Shown here piece by piece: positions 1-10,752 of a stretch of DNA of 64,000 nucleotides; position 1 is the stretch's first letter, and each line of letters starts with the position of its first letter. The translations under genes and the position numbers were made by a program. This DNA is from Desulfuromonadales bacterium. GTDB taxonomy: Bacteria > Desulfobacterota > Desulfuromonadia > Desulfuromonadales > JAGXHI01. Where the stretch lies: the NCBI GenBank assembly GCA_024636295.1, contig JAGXHI010000017.1, positions 47,383 to 111,382 on the forward strand. Reading direction: 5' to 3'. The notes under the pieces were generated by a model. It did not search any database. It had not been told where the DNA came from and was given only the letters and a program-made list of their open reading frames with translations.

Positions 1-24
1 AGACGAGGAGAAAAGCGGGAATAC

Positions 25-2333
<2,309 letters not shown>

Positions 2334-2365
2334 TCATCAAGAGGCTTAAGGGCCCTAGGCAGGCT

Positions 2366-2394
2366 TATATAGCACAGGGGAGGGGGTATTTCAA
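2366..2394 (-). promoter_or_regulatory. Sigma70-type promoter of ligA-acyP
   Basis: On the minus strand TTGAAA (2389-2394) and TATATA (2366-2371) are separated by exactly 17 bases, with AG after the -10 element. This lies about 45 bases upstream of the ligA ATG at 2321. It is a near-consensus vegetative promoter; the call rests on sequence only. Confidence 0.65.
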
Positions 2395-2416
2395 TAAAAC
2401 GCAGAGGAATCTTTCA

Positions 2417-2445
2417 TTGTCATCCTCTTTTGCGTAAGATACAAT
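2417..2445 (+). promoter_or_regulatory. Sigma70-type promoter of the DUF21/CBS gene
   Basis: TTGTCA (2417-2422) and TACAAT (2440-2445) lie 17 bases apart on the plus strand, 38 bases before the start codon at 2483. It is divergent from the ligA promoter in the same 161-base gap. Confidence 0.55.
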
Positions 2446-2482
2446 TTTTGCTGACAAATCCTAATATAAAGGGAGATATTGA

Positions 2483-3739
2483 ATGCTGGATGATCCCCAT
2501 TTGTGGTGGCGGGTCCTTACGTTGGGGTTCCTTTTTATCCTTTCAGGTTTCTTCTCCGGTTCCGAAACCGCCTTGATGTCCCTGGACAGACTGCGTCTTA
2601 AGTATCTTGTGGATAAAAAACGGCGCGGCGCCGAACAGCTTGACCAGCTTTTGGATCAGCCGGATCGGCTTCTCGCGGGCATCCTGGTCGGAAACAATCT
2701 GGTCAATGTGGCCGCCTCGGTTTTCGCTACCGGTTTGTTCGTTTATTTGTTCGGCGAACAGGGGGAGTTTCTGACTATTCTGATACTGACCCCGTTGCTT
2801 CTGATTTTCTCTGAAGTGTTCCCGAAGACTTTTGCCGCCAAAAACGCGGAGAAGGTCTCCTTTGCTGTTCTGGGCCCGATCCGGGTTTTTCTCTCGGTCC
2901 TGGCGCCGGTCAACTGGGTCATCATTCGCATTACCCGGCTGCTGGCAAAAGCGATAAAGGGCGATGAGAGACGCCAGATCATTTCGGAGGATGAAATCCG
3001 CTCCATTATCTCCGAAGGGGAGAGGACGGGGGTGGTCGCCAAGGATAAACGCCGGATGCTTCACGGGATCTTCGAATTATCAAAGACCCGGGTCCGCGAT
3101 GTGATGATTCCTCGCACCGAACTTGTGGCCATAGAGGTTTCCACCCCTTTCGAGGAGGCGCTCAAACTGGTGCAGGAAGCAAATCATTCCCGGTTTCCCA
3201 TTTTTGAGGAAAGTTTTGACCATATTTTGGGGATCATTCACTCGAAGGACATTCTTAATTTCGTCAATCGCCCCGAGGATTTTTCCCTGCGCGAGATCGT
3301 CCGTCCTCCTTATTTTGTACCCGAGTCGAAGCCGATCGAAACCCTTCTTCAGTCCTTCCGCCGGAAACGTGTCCATCTTGCCGTAGTTGTCGACGAATAT
3401 GGCGGAGTGGAGGGCATTGTTACCCTGGAAGACATCGTGGAGGAAATCGTAGGGGAGATTCAGGATGAGTACGACGAGGAGGAGGTCCTGATCCGCGAGA
3501 TCGCCCCCCGCCATTACATCATTGACGGCAGTGCTTCCCTGCGAACGATCAACCGGCGCTTCGATCTCGATCTTTCGGAGGAACATGCCAATACCCTGGC
3601 GGGTTTTCTTCTTCGAACCATGGGAACAATCCCGAGAGAGGGGGACATGTGCGAATGGAGTGGGACGGTATTTACGGTACGCAAGGTGGCTGACCGCCGA
3701 GTCGAGGAGATTGAGATGAAGCTGTCCCCCAAACTGTAA
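2483..3739 (+). CDS. DUF21/CBS-domain membrane protein (HlyC/CorC, CNNM family)
   Basis: A 418-residue protein. About 190 N-terminal residues form the DUF21 (CNNM) membrane domain: several hydrophobic segments, beginning with a helix around LGFLFILSGFFSGSETALMSL, which carries the family's FSGSETA signature. Two CBS domains follow (about residues 205-330; VRDVMIPRTELVAIE and VVVDEYGGVEGIVTLEDIVEE). The C-terminal CorC/HlyC domain is at about 345-415. Relatives take part in Mg2+ or Co2+ efflux or homeostasis, although some are annotated as haemolysins. GGGAG lies before the ATG. It stands alone between its own promoter and a terminator, so context adds nothing about the substrate. Confidence 0.92.
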   Translation: MLDDPHLWWRVLTLGFLFILSGFFSGSETALMSLDRLRLKYLVDKKRRGAEQLDQLLDQPDRLLAGILVGNNLVNVAASVFATGLFVYLFGEQGEFLTILILTPLLLIFSEVFPKTFAAKNAEKVSFAVLGPIRVFLSVLAPVNWVIIRITRLLAKAIKGDERRQIISEDEIRSIISEGERTGVVAKDKRRMLHGIFELSKTRVRDVMIPRTELVAIEVSTPFEEALKLVQEANHSRFPIFEESFDHILGIIHSKDILNFVNRPEDFSLREIVRPPYFVPESKPIETLLQSFRRKRVHLAVVVDEYGGVEGIVTLEDIVEEIVGEIQDEYDEEEVLIREIAPRHYIIDGSASLRTINRRFDLDLSEEHANTLAGFLLRTMGTIPREGDMCEWSGTVFTVRKVADRRVEEIEMKLSPKL

Positions 3740-3792
3740 CGAGGTCTGATCATCCGAAACAGTTTCCTCCAATTCTATGCACCATGTCAGCG

Positions 3793-3820
3793 GCCCTCTT
3801 CAAAGAGGGCTTTATTTTTT
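3793..3820 (+). terminator. Rho-independent terminator after the CBS gene
   Basis: A perfect 8-bp stem GCCCTCTT (3793-3800) and AAGAGGGC (3803-3810) is followed directly by TTTATTTTTT. It sits 54 bases past the stop codon and separates this gene from the dcw cluster. Confidence 0.85.
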
Positions 3821-3993
3821 CAGGAGAACATATCTTCTTTAAATCCCAACCACTCTTCATGAGTATCCTTTTTCCTTTCGCCGTGACGGTCTCATCAATA
3901 CTCTAAAAAAGCTGAGCAGCGACACTCAAAGAAAAACCAGGGAAATCGAGGGCAGAGATTTATCTAACTTCCTAAAAAAGGTGGAAAATCTCC

Positions 3994-4022
3994 TTGACAA
4001 GGCTACCCTCCACCGTTATAGT
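3994..4022 (+). promoter_or_regulatory. Strong sigma70 promoter of the dcw cluster
   Basis: A perfect TTGACA (3994-3999), a 17-base spacer and TATAGT (4017-4022) sit about 50 bases before the mraZ start. This is the classical position of the Pmra promoter. No comparably strong promoter was noticed inside the cluster, so it probably drives much of the 17 kb downstream. Confidence 0.8.
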
Positions 4023-4028
4023 TCCCAA

Positions 4029-4045
4029 AAAGTGTAAAAATGTGT
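4029..4045 (+). promoter_or_regulatory. Candidate MraZ operator (two 10-bp-period boxes)
   Basis: AAAGTGT (4029-4035), three spacer bases, then AATGTGT (4039-4045). The pattern AAAGTG(T/G) repeated every 10 bp is the binding site described for MraZ in mycoplasmas; E. coli uses related TGGG-type repeats. The boxes fall just after the expected transcription start, where binding would repress. The second box has one mismatch, so this is a plausible but unproven autoregulatory site. Confidence 0.5.
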
Positions 4046-4072
4046 TAATTATGCCCATGGAAAGGGTGATCA

Positions 4073-4516
4073 GTGGTGTTTCAGGGGGAATTTAATAATT
4101 CGATCGATCCCAAAGGAAGGGCAAGTATTCCGGCCCGGTTCCGGGAGATTCTAAAGGGGACATTCGGGGACGAGCGTCTGGTGGTGACCAAGCGCCGAGA
4201 CGCCCTGGTCGCTTATCCCCTCCCCGAATGGAACGCCATCCTCGAGAGGGTTCAGGATATGCGCGGAGGAACCGTGAAGGACGATATTCTCCGCACCCGG
4301 GTGGCGCCGGCCGCGGAATGCTCTTTTGACCGTCAGGGAAGAATTCAGCTGCCGCAGTCCCTGCGAACCTATGCCGCCCTGGAAAAAGAGGTCGTGGTGG
4401 TGGGTATGTTCAATAAAATCGAGATTTGGAGCCAGCTCCGACACGCGGAGGAAACACGGGCCTCCGAAGATCGTCTTAACACGGCACAGGAGGTTCTTGC
4501 CGAGACAGGATTCTGA
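4073..4516 (+). CDS. mraZ: Transcriptional regulator MraZ
   Basis: A 147-residue DNA-binding protein with two SpoVT/AbrB-like halves, the usual first gene of dcw clusters and a repressor of its own operon in the species studied. The N-terminal half begins FQGEFNNSIDPKGRASIPARFRE, and the second half repeats the pattern as AAECSFDRQGRIQLPQSLR. The start is GTG at 4073, with a second GTG at 4076 that would remove one residue; AAAGGG lies about eight bases upstream. The next gene, rsmH, begins two bases after its stop. Confidence 0.95.
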   Translation: MVFQGEFNNSIDPKGRASIPARFREILKGTFGDERLVVTKRRDALVAYPLPEWNAILERVQDMRGGTVKDDILRTRVAPAAECSFDRQGRIQLPQSLRTYAALEKEVVVVGMFNKIEIWSQLRHAEETRASEDRLNTAQEVLAETGF

Positions 4517-4518
4517 TT

Positions 4519-5466
4519 TTGTCCGCCGTGCCCTTTGAACACAGGTCGGTTCTGCCCCGGGAAGTCCTTTCCCTGCTTGATCCTCGTCCCGGAGAAGATT
4601 TTCTGGACGGGACAGTGGGAGGCGGCGGCCATGCACGGCTCATCCTTGAGTCCATCGCTCCCGGTGGACGACTGATAGGGCTGGACCGTGATCCCGAGGC
4701 AATTCAGAAAGCCGCTGAGGTGCTGGCGCCCTTCGGCGGCAGGGTCATTCTGCGGCAGGGGAATTTTTCAGAAGTTCAGCGGCACCTGCAGGAGGAGGGA
4801 ATCGAAAAAGTTGACGGTCTGCTTCTGGATCTTGGAGTTTCATCTTATCAGCTCGACTCGCCGGAGAGAGGTTTTTCCTTTCGGACGGACGGCCCCCTTG
4901 ACATGAGAATGGACCGGCAATCGGGTTTGAGTGCCGCGGATGTGGTCAACAGCTTTGAAATGGAGGATCTGGCCCGGATATTTCGCGAATATGGAGAGGA
5001 ACGCTGGGCCAGAAGAATCGCCCGCAGCATTGTTCGTGAAAGGCAGATTCAGCCATTTGAAAGCACGGGTCAGTTGGCGGAACTTGTCCGTGAGACGGTC
5101 CCTGGTGGAAAGGTCCCCACAAGAATTCACCCGGCGACACGTGTATTTCAGGCCCTCAGGATCTTTGTCAATGGAGAGCTGGATCATCTCTCCCTCGGAC
5201 TTGACCAGGGGATGGATCTGCTCAGGCCCGGAGGACGAATGGCGGTAATCAGTTTTCATTCCCTGGAGGATCGCATCGTCAAGCATTTCTTCAGGAGAGA
5301 AGCGAGAAGTTGCATCTGTCCGCCCAGAATTCCCGTCTGTTCCTGCGGTCACACGGCCAGGGTAGAGCTTCTGACGCGAAGGGGAATTCGGTCATCTCCC
5401 GAAGAAACCGCGGAAAATCCCCGGGCGCGCAGTGCCGTTCTGAGGGGAATCCGCAGGCTGCCATGA
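4519..5466 (+). CDS. rsmH: 16S rRNA (cytosine(1402)-N4)-methyltransferase RsmH
   Basis: A 315-residue SAM-dependent methyltransferase (formerly MraW) that modifies C1402 in the ribosomal P site. DGTVGGGGHA is the SAM-binding loop and IGLDRDPEA follows it. LLDLGVSSYQLD and AVISFHSLEDRIVKHFF are family signatures. The C-terminal region has CICPPRIPVCSC. The start is probably TTG at 4519, with AGGA eight bases before it; a GTG at 4528 is the alternative. It follows mraZ by two bases, the standard dcw order. Confidence 0.96.
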   Translation: MSAVPFEHRSVLPREVLSLLDPRPGEDFLDGTVGGGGHARLILESIAPGGRLIGLDRDPEAIQKAAEVLAPFGGRVILRQGNFSEVQRHLQEEGIEKVDGLLLDLGVSSYQLDSPERGFSFRTDGPLDMRMDRQSGLSAADVVNSFEMEDLARIFREYGEERWARRIARSIVRERQIQPFESTGQLAELVRETVPGGKVPTRIHPATRVFQALRIFVNGELDHLSLGLDQGMDLLRPGGRMAVISFHSLEDRIVKHFFRREARSCICPPRIPVCSCGHTARVELLTRRGIRSSPEETAENPRARSAVLRGIRRLP

Positions 5467-5507
5467 AATAATCGCATGTGAAATTTTGCTATCCCAGGAG
5501 TGTTTTC

Positions 5508-5825
5508 ATGTCTGATGCAATGGTTAAATCCCTCCCCAAAATTAATGGTTTTTCTCTGCAGCGCCCAAAGCTTTTTCCCATGCTGGTCTTTATCGCCCTC
5601 ATCTCGGGGATTTCCCTCTTTTTCGTATGGTCCCGCATCGAGGTCGTTCACCTGGAGTATGATATTTCCAGGCTTGAAGGACAGATGCGCGATATTCGGC
5701 AGGAAAATCGCAGACTGAGCCTGGAGGCCGCAAGTCTGCGCAGTCCCAATCGCATCGAGCGTATTGCTCTGAGCCGGCTTGGACTGAAATATCCCTCTTC
5801 CGACCAGGTGGTGACGATTGACTGA
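5508..5825 (+). CDS. ftsL: Cell division protein FtsL
   Basis: A 105-residue single-span inner membrane protein that joins FtsQ and FtsB in the divisome. A short cytoplasmic N-terminus precedes a hydrophobic helix (about residues 22-40, LFPMLVFIALISGISLFFV). After it comes a periplasmic coiled coil (YDISRLEGQMRDIRQENRR) and the conserved tail RIERIALSRLGLKYPS. I chose ATG 5508 because CCAGGAG lies eight bases upstream; an in-frame GTG at 5478 has no such site. Its stop overlaps the ftsI ATG (TGATG). The assignment rests on topology and position, because FtsL sequences diverge strongly. Confidence 0.85.
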   Translation: MSDAMVKSLPKINGFSLQRPKLFPMLVFIALISGISLFFVWSRIEVVHLEYDISRLEGQMRDIRQENRRLSLEAASLRSPNRIERIALSRLGLKYPSSDQVVTID

Positions 5826-7795
5826 TGGATGACCAGGCCAAATGGATACGCATCCGCATCCGTTTTATCGGCTTCTGCTTTATTGCGGTCTTCTCTCTGA
5901 TCGTTTTTCGGGCATTCGACCTGCAGGTTCGAAACCAGGAGGAATGGAGCAAAAGAGCCGAGCGGCAGCATCAGAAGACGATCCCTCTGACGCCGCAACG
6001 CGGAACCATATACGATCGCAACGGTGAGGTTCTTTCTCTGAGCATTGAGGTGGATTCCATTTTCGCCGAACCCAGAAACATAACGGACGGAAGCCAGGCG
6101 GCAAAACAGATCTCAGCCGCTCTTTCCCTTCCGTATTCCGTAGTCCGCTCCAAAATTACCTCGGACAAAAGTTTTGTTTGGCTCAAGCGCCAGGTAACTC
6201 CAAGTGAAAGCGAGGAAGTACGGAAACTGGGACTTCAGGGGATCGGATTCATTCAGGAACATCGGCGATTTTATCCTAACTCAGAAATCGGAGCGCATGT
6301 GATCGGATTCACGGGATTGGACCCCCGCGGCCTGGAGGGGCTGGAACTTGAGTACGATGCACAGCTTCTCGGCCAGGGAGGCTATCTGGTTACCGAAAGA
6401 GATGCGTTGGGACGGAGTCTGGGGTCGGGCAGGTATACGGTTCGGGGGCAACGGGGAGGCAGCAGTATGTATCTCACCCTGGACAAAAACCTTCAGTATA
6501 TCGCCGAGAAGGAACTGAAACTCGGAATGAGGGAGAGTCGCTCTCGCGCAGGAACGGCTATTGTTCTTGATCCCGATTCGGGAAGGATTCTGGCAATGGC
6601 AAACCAGCCGAACTTCAATCCCAATGCTTTTTTCAATTTTCGACCGGCCCAGTGGAGAAACAGGGCCGTCTGCGACACCTTTGAGCCGGGTTCCACGTTC
6701 AAGATTTTTCTCATGGCCGCCGCTCTCGAGGAGGGGTTGGTCAGGCCCGATCAGAAAATTTACTGCGAAAAGGGTGTTTACCGGGTCGGCGGACAGACCA
6801 TTCATGATCACCGCGCCTATGGCGACCTGAAGATTTCTGAAGTGATCAAGTTCAGTTCCAATATCGGAGTCGCGAAAATTGGGAAACTCCTTGAGCGTGA
6901 AAAATATTTCCGCTATATCAGCGAATTCGGGTTCGGAGGAAAGACGGATATACATCTGCCGGGTGAAGTTCCCGGACTGGTGCGGAATCCAGCTCAATGG
7001 TTTGAAATCGATCTGGCCGCCATCTCCTTTGGACAGGGGATCTCGGTGACGGCTCTGCAGTTGGCTGCTGCCACGGCGGCCATTGCAAACGGCGGCTATC
7101 TCATGGCGCCCTATATTGTTCAGAGCATTGTCGATCCATACGGACAAGAGACGGAACGGCGCGAGCCGAAGATCGTTCGACAGGTCATTTCAGAGAAATC
7201 GGCACGGCAGGTGCGTGAGATGATGGCCATGGTCACCGAAGAGGGGGGAACCGGCACCCTGGCGCGGGTCCCGGGCTATCGCGTCGGGGGCAAGACGGGA
7301 ACGGCTCAGAAAATCGATCCTGTCACCGGAGGATATTCGGCGGATAAGAGAGTGGCCTCTTTTGTCGGGTTTGCTCCCGTCGACGATCCCAAACTCGTTA
7401 TTCTGGTGGCCCTGGACGAACCGGAGGAGAAAATATATGGAGGCCTTGTGGCCGCGCCGGTTTTTTCCAGAATTGCGGCCCAGGCGCTTCCCTATATGAA
7501 TGTCCTTCCCGACCGGACGGAACGCGCCGCTCCTCCTGAGGCACCCGTCCCTTCGATCCAGGTCCGGGATTCCCGGCCGCCCGTGGCCCCGGCGGCGGCT
7601 GAAAAAAAGGGGGCGGGACCGCGCATGCCGGATTTTACAGGAATGAGCTATCGGCAGGTCCTGCAGGTCATGGAGCGAACCGGGCTGAATCTCAAGCTGC
7701 GGGGAAATGGCCGAGTCGTGGAGCAGCACCCTGCGTCAGGGCGGGAGGTGACATACGGAACAGAAATCTGGGTTCGGTTGGCATCCCCATCCTGA
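5825..7795 (+). CDS. ftsI: Penicillin-binding protein 3 (FtsI), peptidoglycan transpeptidase with PASTA domain
   Basis: A 656-residue class B PBP that crosslinks septal peptidoglycan. A membrane anchor lies at about residues 11-30. The pedestal follows (RGTIYDRNGEVL). The transpeptidase domain has the active Ser290 in STFK, SSN at 344-346 and KTG at 490-492, so it is intact. A Pro/Ala-rich linker leads to a single C-terminal PASTA domain (about 599-655, MPDFTGMSYRQVLQVM), which enterobacterial FtsI lacks but many other bacteria have; PASTA domains bind peptidoglycan or beta-lactams. Start and spacing fit translational coupling with ftsL. Confidence 0.96.
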   Translation: MDDQAKWIRIRIRFIGFCFIAVFSLIVFRAFDLQVRNQEEWSKRAERQHQKTIPLTPQRGTIYDRNGEVLSLSIEVDSIFAEPRNITDGSQAAKQISAALSLPYSVVRSKITSDKSFVWLKRQVTPSESEEVRKLGLQGIGFIQEHRRFYPNSEIGAHVIGFTGLDPRGLEGLELEYDAQLLGQGGYLVTERDALGRSLGSGRYTVRGQRGGSSMYLTLDKNLQYIAEKELKLGMRESRSRAGTAIVLDPDSGRILAMANQPNFNPNAFFNFRPAQWRNRAVCDTFEPGSTFKIFLMAAALEEGLVRPDQKIYCEKGVYRVGGQTIHDHRAYGDLKISEVIKFSSNIGVAKIGKLLEREKYFRYISEFGFGGKTDIHLPGEVPGLVRNPAQWFEIDLAAISFGQGISVTALQLAAATAAIANGGYLMAPYIVQSIVDPYGQETERREPKIVRQVISEKSARQVREMMAMVTEEGGTGTLARVPGYRVGGKTGTAQKIDPVTGGYSADKRVASFVGFAPVDDPKLVILVALDEPEEKIYGGLVAAPVFSRIAAQALPYMNVLPDRTERAAPPEAPVPSIQVRDSRPPVAPAAAEKKGAGPRMPDFTGMSYRQVLQVMERTGLNLKLRGNGRVVEQHPASGREVTYGTEIWVRLASPS

Positions 7796-7840
7796 AAACC
7801 TTTGACTTTTAATGGAGAGAATAGCAAAATACCTGTTTCC

Positions 7841-9346
7841 ATGAGACTTTATAATTTATTTGGACATATTGCCTTCCGGCGGTTCGGCGCGGAAAGTGAC
7901 CCGGAAATCACCGGTCTCCATTACGATTCGCGGTGCGTTCGCCCGGGCGGTGTTTTTTTCGCTCTGCCGGGTCTAAAGACGGACGGAACCCGGTTCATCG
8001 ATCAGGCGGCCGCACAGGGCGCCCTCGCCGTCGTTTCAGAAAAGCAGTGTGATCTCCCCAGAGGAGTGACCGGAATTCAGGTTCACAGTGCACGGCAGGC
8101 CATGGCTTGGGCTGCCGCTGCTTTTTGGGGCAGTCCCACCTCCGGAATTCCCGTGGTCGGAGTGACCGGAACCAACGGAAAGACCACGGTAGCCTATCTC
8201 ATAGAAGGGATTCTGCGCGCTGCCGGGTGTCGTCCGGCGGTGCTGGGCACCATTGAATACCGCCTTGGGACCCGCCGGTTGCCCTCTCCTCACACCACTC
8301 CCGAATCGACGGATCTTCAGCGGATTCTCTCGGATTTCAGAAAAGAGGGCGCCGACGCGGCGGTTATGGAGGTCTCCTCCCATGCTCTGGCCCAGCACCG
8401 GGTGGATGGGGTGGACTTCAACGTCGGCGTCTTCACCAACCTGACCCCGGAGCATCTCGATTATCATGGGGACATGGAAGGATATTATGCCAGCAAGCGT
8501 CTGCTTTTTTCCCTGCTCGAGACGCTTCCGGGAAGCCGGGCGGTCATTAATATCGATGATCCCAGCGGGGTCCGTCTCGCCCAGGAAGTTACAGGCCCTG
8601 TCACCTGCGGCTTTACGCAGACGGCAGCGGTTCGTCCCAGGGACTTTTCCCTGTCCCTGACGGGAATCGAAGCCGCCGTGGAGACGCCTGCCGGAACACT
8701 GGACCTGCGCTCGTCTTTGCTTGGGGAATTCAACCTGCAGAACCTTCTGTGCGCTGTGGGGGCAGGGATCGCCCTGGGGCTTTCGCCGGAGGAAATTGCG
8801 AAAGGCCTTGCCGACGTGCCTTCGATCCCAGGGCGACTGGAAAGGATCGAGAACGGTCTCGATTCCAGGATTCTCGTGGACTACGCCCACACGGGAGACG
8901 CATTGGACAAGGCCCTCCGTACACTGGCGGCGCTGAGACCCCGCCGGATCATAACCGTTTTCGGTTGTGGTGGCGATCGGGACCGGGGAAAGCGTCCTGT
9001 CATGGGGGAGATAGCCGGCCGGTATTCGGACCTGGCGATTCTCACCTCCGACAATCCACGATCCGAAAATCCGCAGGAGATCCTGAAGGAAGTCCGCAGC
9101 GGCATCAGACGCGTTCATCCGCGGGAATGGACCCGAAGCGAAGCCGAAATCGGGGAGGGACGCGGATTTACGACTATTCCGGACCGCCGGGAGGCGATTG
9201 GTTTTGCCGTGTCTCTCCTGGGCCCGGGAGATCTTTTGCTGGTAGCGGGTAAAGGGCACGAGGATTATCAAATCATCGGGGGAGAACGCTTGCATTTCGA
9301 TGACCGGGAGGAGATACGACGGGCGCTTCGGGCCCGCGGAGAATAG
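7841..9346 (+). CDS. murE: UDP-MurNAc-tripeptide synthetase (meso-DAP adding) MurE
   Basis: A 501-residue Mur ligase adding the third amino acid to UDP-MurNAc-L-Ala-D-Glu. The N-terminal domain has ITGLHYDSRCVRPGGVFFA. The P-loop is GVTGTNGKTT. The motif DNPRSE marks specificity for meso-diaminopimelate, so this is a DAP-type cell wall. ATG 7841 gives the family's usual N-terminus. An in-frame TTG at 7802 would add 13 unconserved residues, and neither start has a good Shine-Dalgarno sequence. It is followed by murF one base after its stop. Confidence 0.96.
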   Translation: MRLYNLFGHIAFRRFGAESDPEITGLHYDSRCVRPGGVFFALPGLKTDGTRFIDQAAAQGALAVVSEKQCDLPRGVTGIQVHSARQAMAWAAAAFWGSPTSGIPVVGVTGTNGKTTVAYLIEGILRAAGCRPAVLGTIEYRLGTRRLPSPHTTPESTDLQRILSDFRKEGADAAVMEVSSHALAQHRVDGVDFNVGVFTNLTPEHLDYHGDMEGYYASKRLLFSLLETLPGSRAVINIDDPSGVRLAQEVTGPVTCGFTQTAAVRPRDFSLSLTGIEAAVETPAGTLDLRSSLLGEFNLQNLLCAVGAGIALGLSPEEIAKGLADVPSIPGRLERIENGLDSRILVDYAHTGDALDKALRTLAALRPRRIITVFGCGGDRDRGKRPVMGEIAGRYSDLAILTSDNPRSENPQEILKEVRSGIRRVHPREWTRSEAEIGEGRGFTTIPDRREAIGFAVSLLGPGDLLLVAGKGHEDYQIIGGERLHFDDREEIRRALRARGE

Positions 9347-9347
9347 A

Positions 9348-10742
9348 ATGGAATTTACTCTTCAGCAGATCGCTCAAATAACAGGTGGAAGCTTGGTCCC
9401 GGAGAACGGCCGCGGAAGGATTTCGGGTGTTTCGACCGATACTCGGACCCTCTCCCGGGGTGAGCTTTTTGTCCCTTTGCGCGGTCCCCGATTCGACGGG
9501 CACCATTTCATTGAGGAGGCGGTGCGGCGCGGAGCGGCGGCCTGCCTCAGTGAAGAACCGGTCAGTGGCGTTTCCGTTCCGGTGATCCGGGTCGTGGATA
9601 CGCTCCGTGCACTTGGGGATCTGGCGGCTGTCCTGCGAAATGCTTTCTCGGGACCGGTCATTGCGATTACCGGGTCTTCGGGCAAAACAACCACCAAGGA
9701 GATGCTGGCGACGATCCTCGATCTCACAGGCCCCGGACTCAAAACGGAAGGCAATCTGAACAACCTGATCGGTCTGCCGCTGACTCTCTTCCGTATTGAA
9801 GACAGGCACCAGTGGATGGTGCTGGAAATGGGCATGAGCGCTCGCCGCGAAATAGCCCGTCTATCCGAAATCGGGTCTCCGACAGTGGGCGTCATCACCA
9901 ATGTCGGGATGGCTCATCTGGAGACGCTTCATACCATGGAAGGAATCGCCATGGCCAAGGGCGAACTTTTTGCGGCCCTGCAACCGGGAACAACGGCGGT
10001 AATCAACGGAGAGGATCCCCGGGTGGCGCTTCTGCCGGTGGCGAACGGAGTTCGCAGACTCGTATTCGGCCTTGGTCCCGAAGCAGAAGTCCGCGCGGAG
10101 CAGATCGTTTCCGAGGGAGGCAGGGCCTCCTTTCGTCTGGTTCTTCCTTCGGGGGGCCGCAAGGTGGCGCTGCGGGCAGTCGGGCGCCATCAGGTTCTCA
10201 ATGCCCTTGCGGCTGCGGCTGCGGCTGTGGCGCTGGGAGTGGAAGAGGAGACGATCGCCCTTGGGCTGGAAAAATTTCAGGTCAGCGCAGGACGCTCGGA
10301 ACTGATCCAGCTTCCGTGCGGGGCTGCCCTTCTTGAAGACAGCTACAATGCAAATCCCCAATCGGTCAGGGCGGCTCTGGATACCCTGGACGATCTGCCC
10401 GGCAAAGGGCAGCGGATTGCAGTCCTTGGAGATATGCTGGAACTAGGGACTGCGTCTGTTTCACTGCACAGGGAGATCGGGGCGTTTGCCGCAAAAAAAA
10501 CCGACCTTCTTCTCCTGCTGGGGGATCACTCGGAGGATACGGCTTCCGGCGCGCGTGCCGCTGGAATGTCCGAGGGACAAGTACGTATTTTCCGTACACA
10601 TGAAGAGGCCGCCGCTTGTCTGAAGAGGGAATTGAATTCCGGAGACCGTGTTCTGGTCAAGGGCTCCAGAGGCATGCGGATGGAAAAAATCAATCTTTGT
10701 CTGCACGATCCGAATGCGTGCAGGGCGGCCGGAAACGGCTAA
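9348..10742 (+). CDS. murF: UDP-MurNAc-pentapeptide synthetase MurF
   Basis: A 464-residue ligase that adds D-Ala-D-Ala to the tripeptide, the last cytoplasmic step of peptide assembly. ISGVSTDTRTLSRGELFVPL is the N-terminal uridine-binding signature. ITGSSGKTTTKEM is the P-loop. LEDSYNANPQS and AVLGDMLELG are typical of the C-terminal domain. The ATG at 9348 has GGAG just upstream and begins one base after the murE stop; a longer reading frame from 9300 overlaps murE and is unlikely. Confidence 0.96.
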   Translation: MEFTLQQIAQITGGSLVPENGRGRISGVSTDTRTLSRGELFVPLRGPRFDGHHFIEEAVRRGAAACLSEEPVSGVSVPVIRVVDTLRALGDLAAVLRNAFSGPVIAITGSSGKTTTKEMLATILDLTGPGLKTEGNLNNLIGLPLTLFRIEDRHQWMVLEMGMSARREIARLSEIGSPTVGVITNVGMAHLETLHTMEGIAMAKGELFAALQPGTTAVINGEDPRVALLPVANGVRRLVFGLGPEAEVRAEQIVSEGGRASFRLVLPSGGRKVALRAVGRHQVLNALAAAAAAVALGVEEETIALGLEKFQVSAGRSELIQLPCGAALLEDSYNANPQSVRAALDTLDDLPGKGQRIAVLGDMLELGTASVSLHREIGAFAAKKTDLLLLLGDHSEDTASGARAAGMSEGQVRIFRTHEEAAACLKRELNSGDRVLVKGSRGMRMEKINLCLHDPNACRAAGNG

Positions 10743-10752
10743 GGAATAATGC

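Larger units (their letters stand above)
3821..4072 (+). other. Intergenic leader of the dcw cluster
   Basis: The stretch between the terminator and mraZ is AT-rich and holds no credible reading frame. Its last 80 bases carry the dcw promoter and the candidate MraZ boxes, listed separately. I see nothing else in the first 170 bases. Confidence 0.6.
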
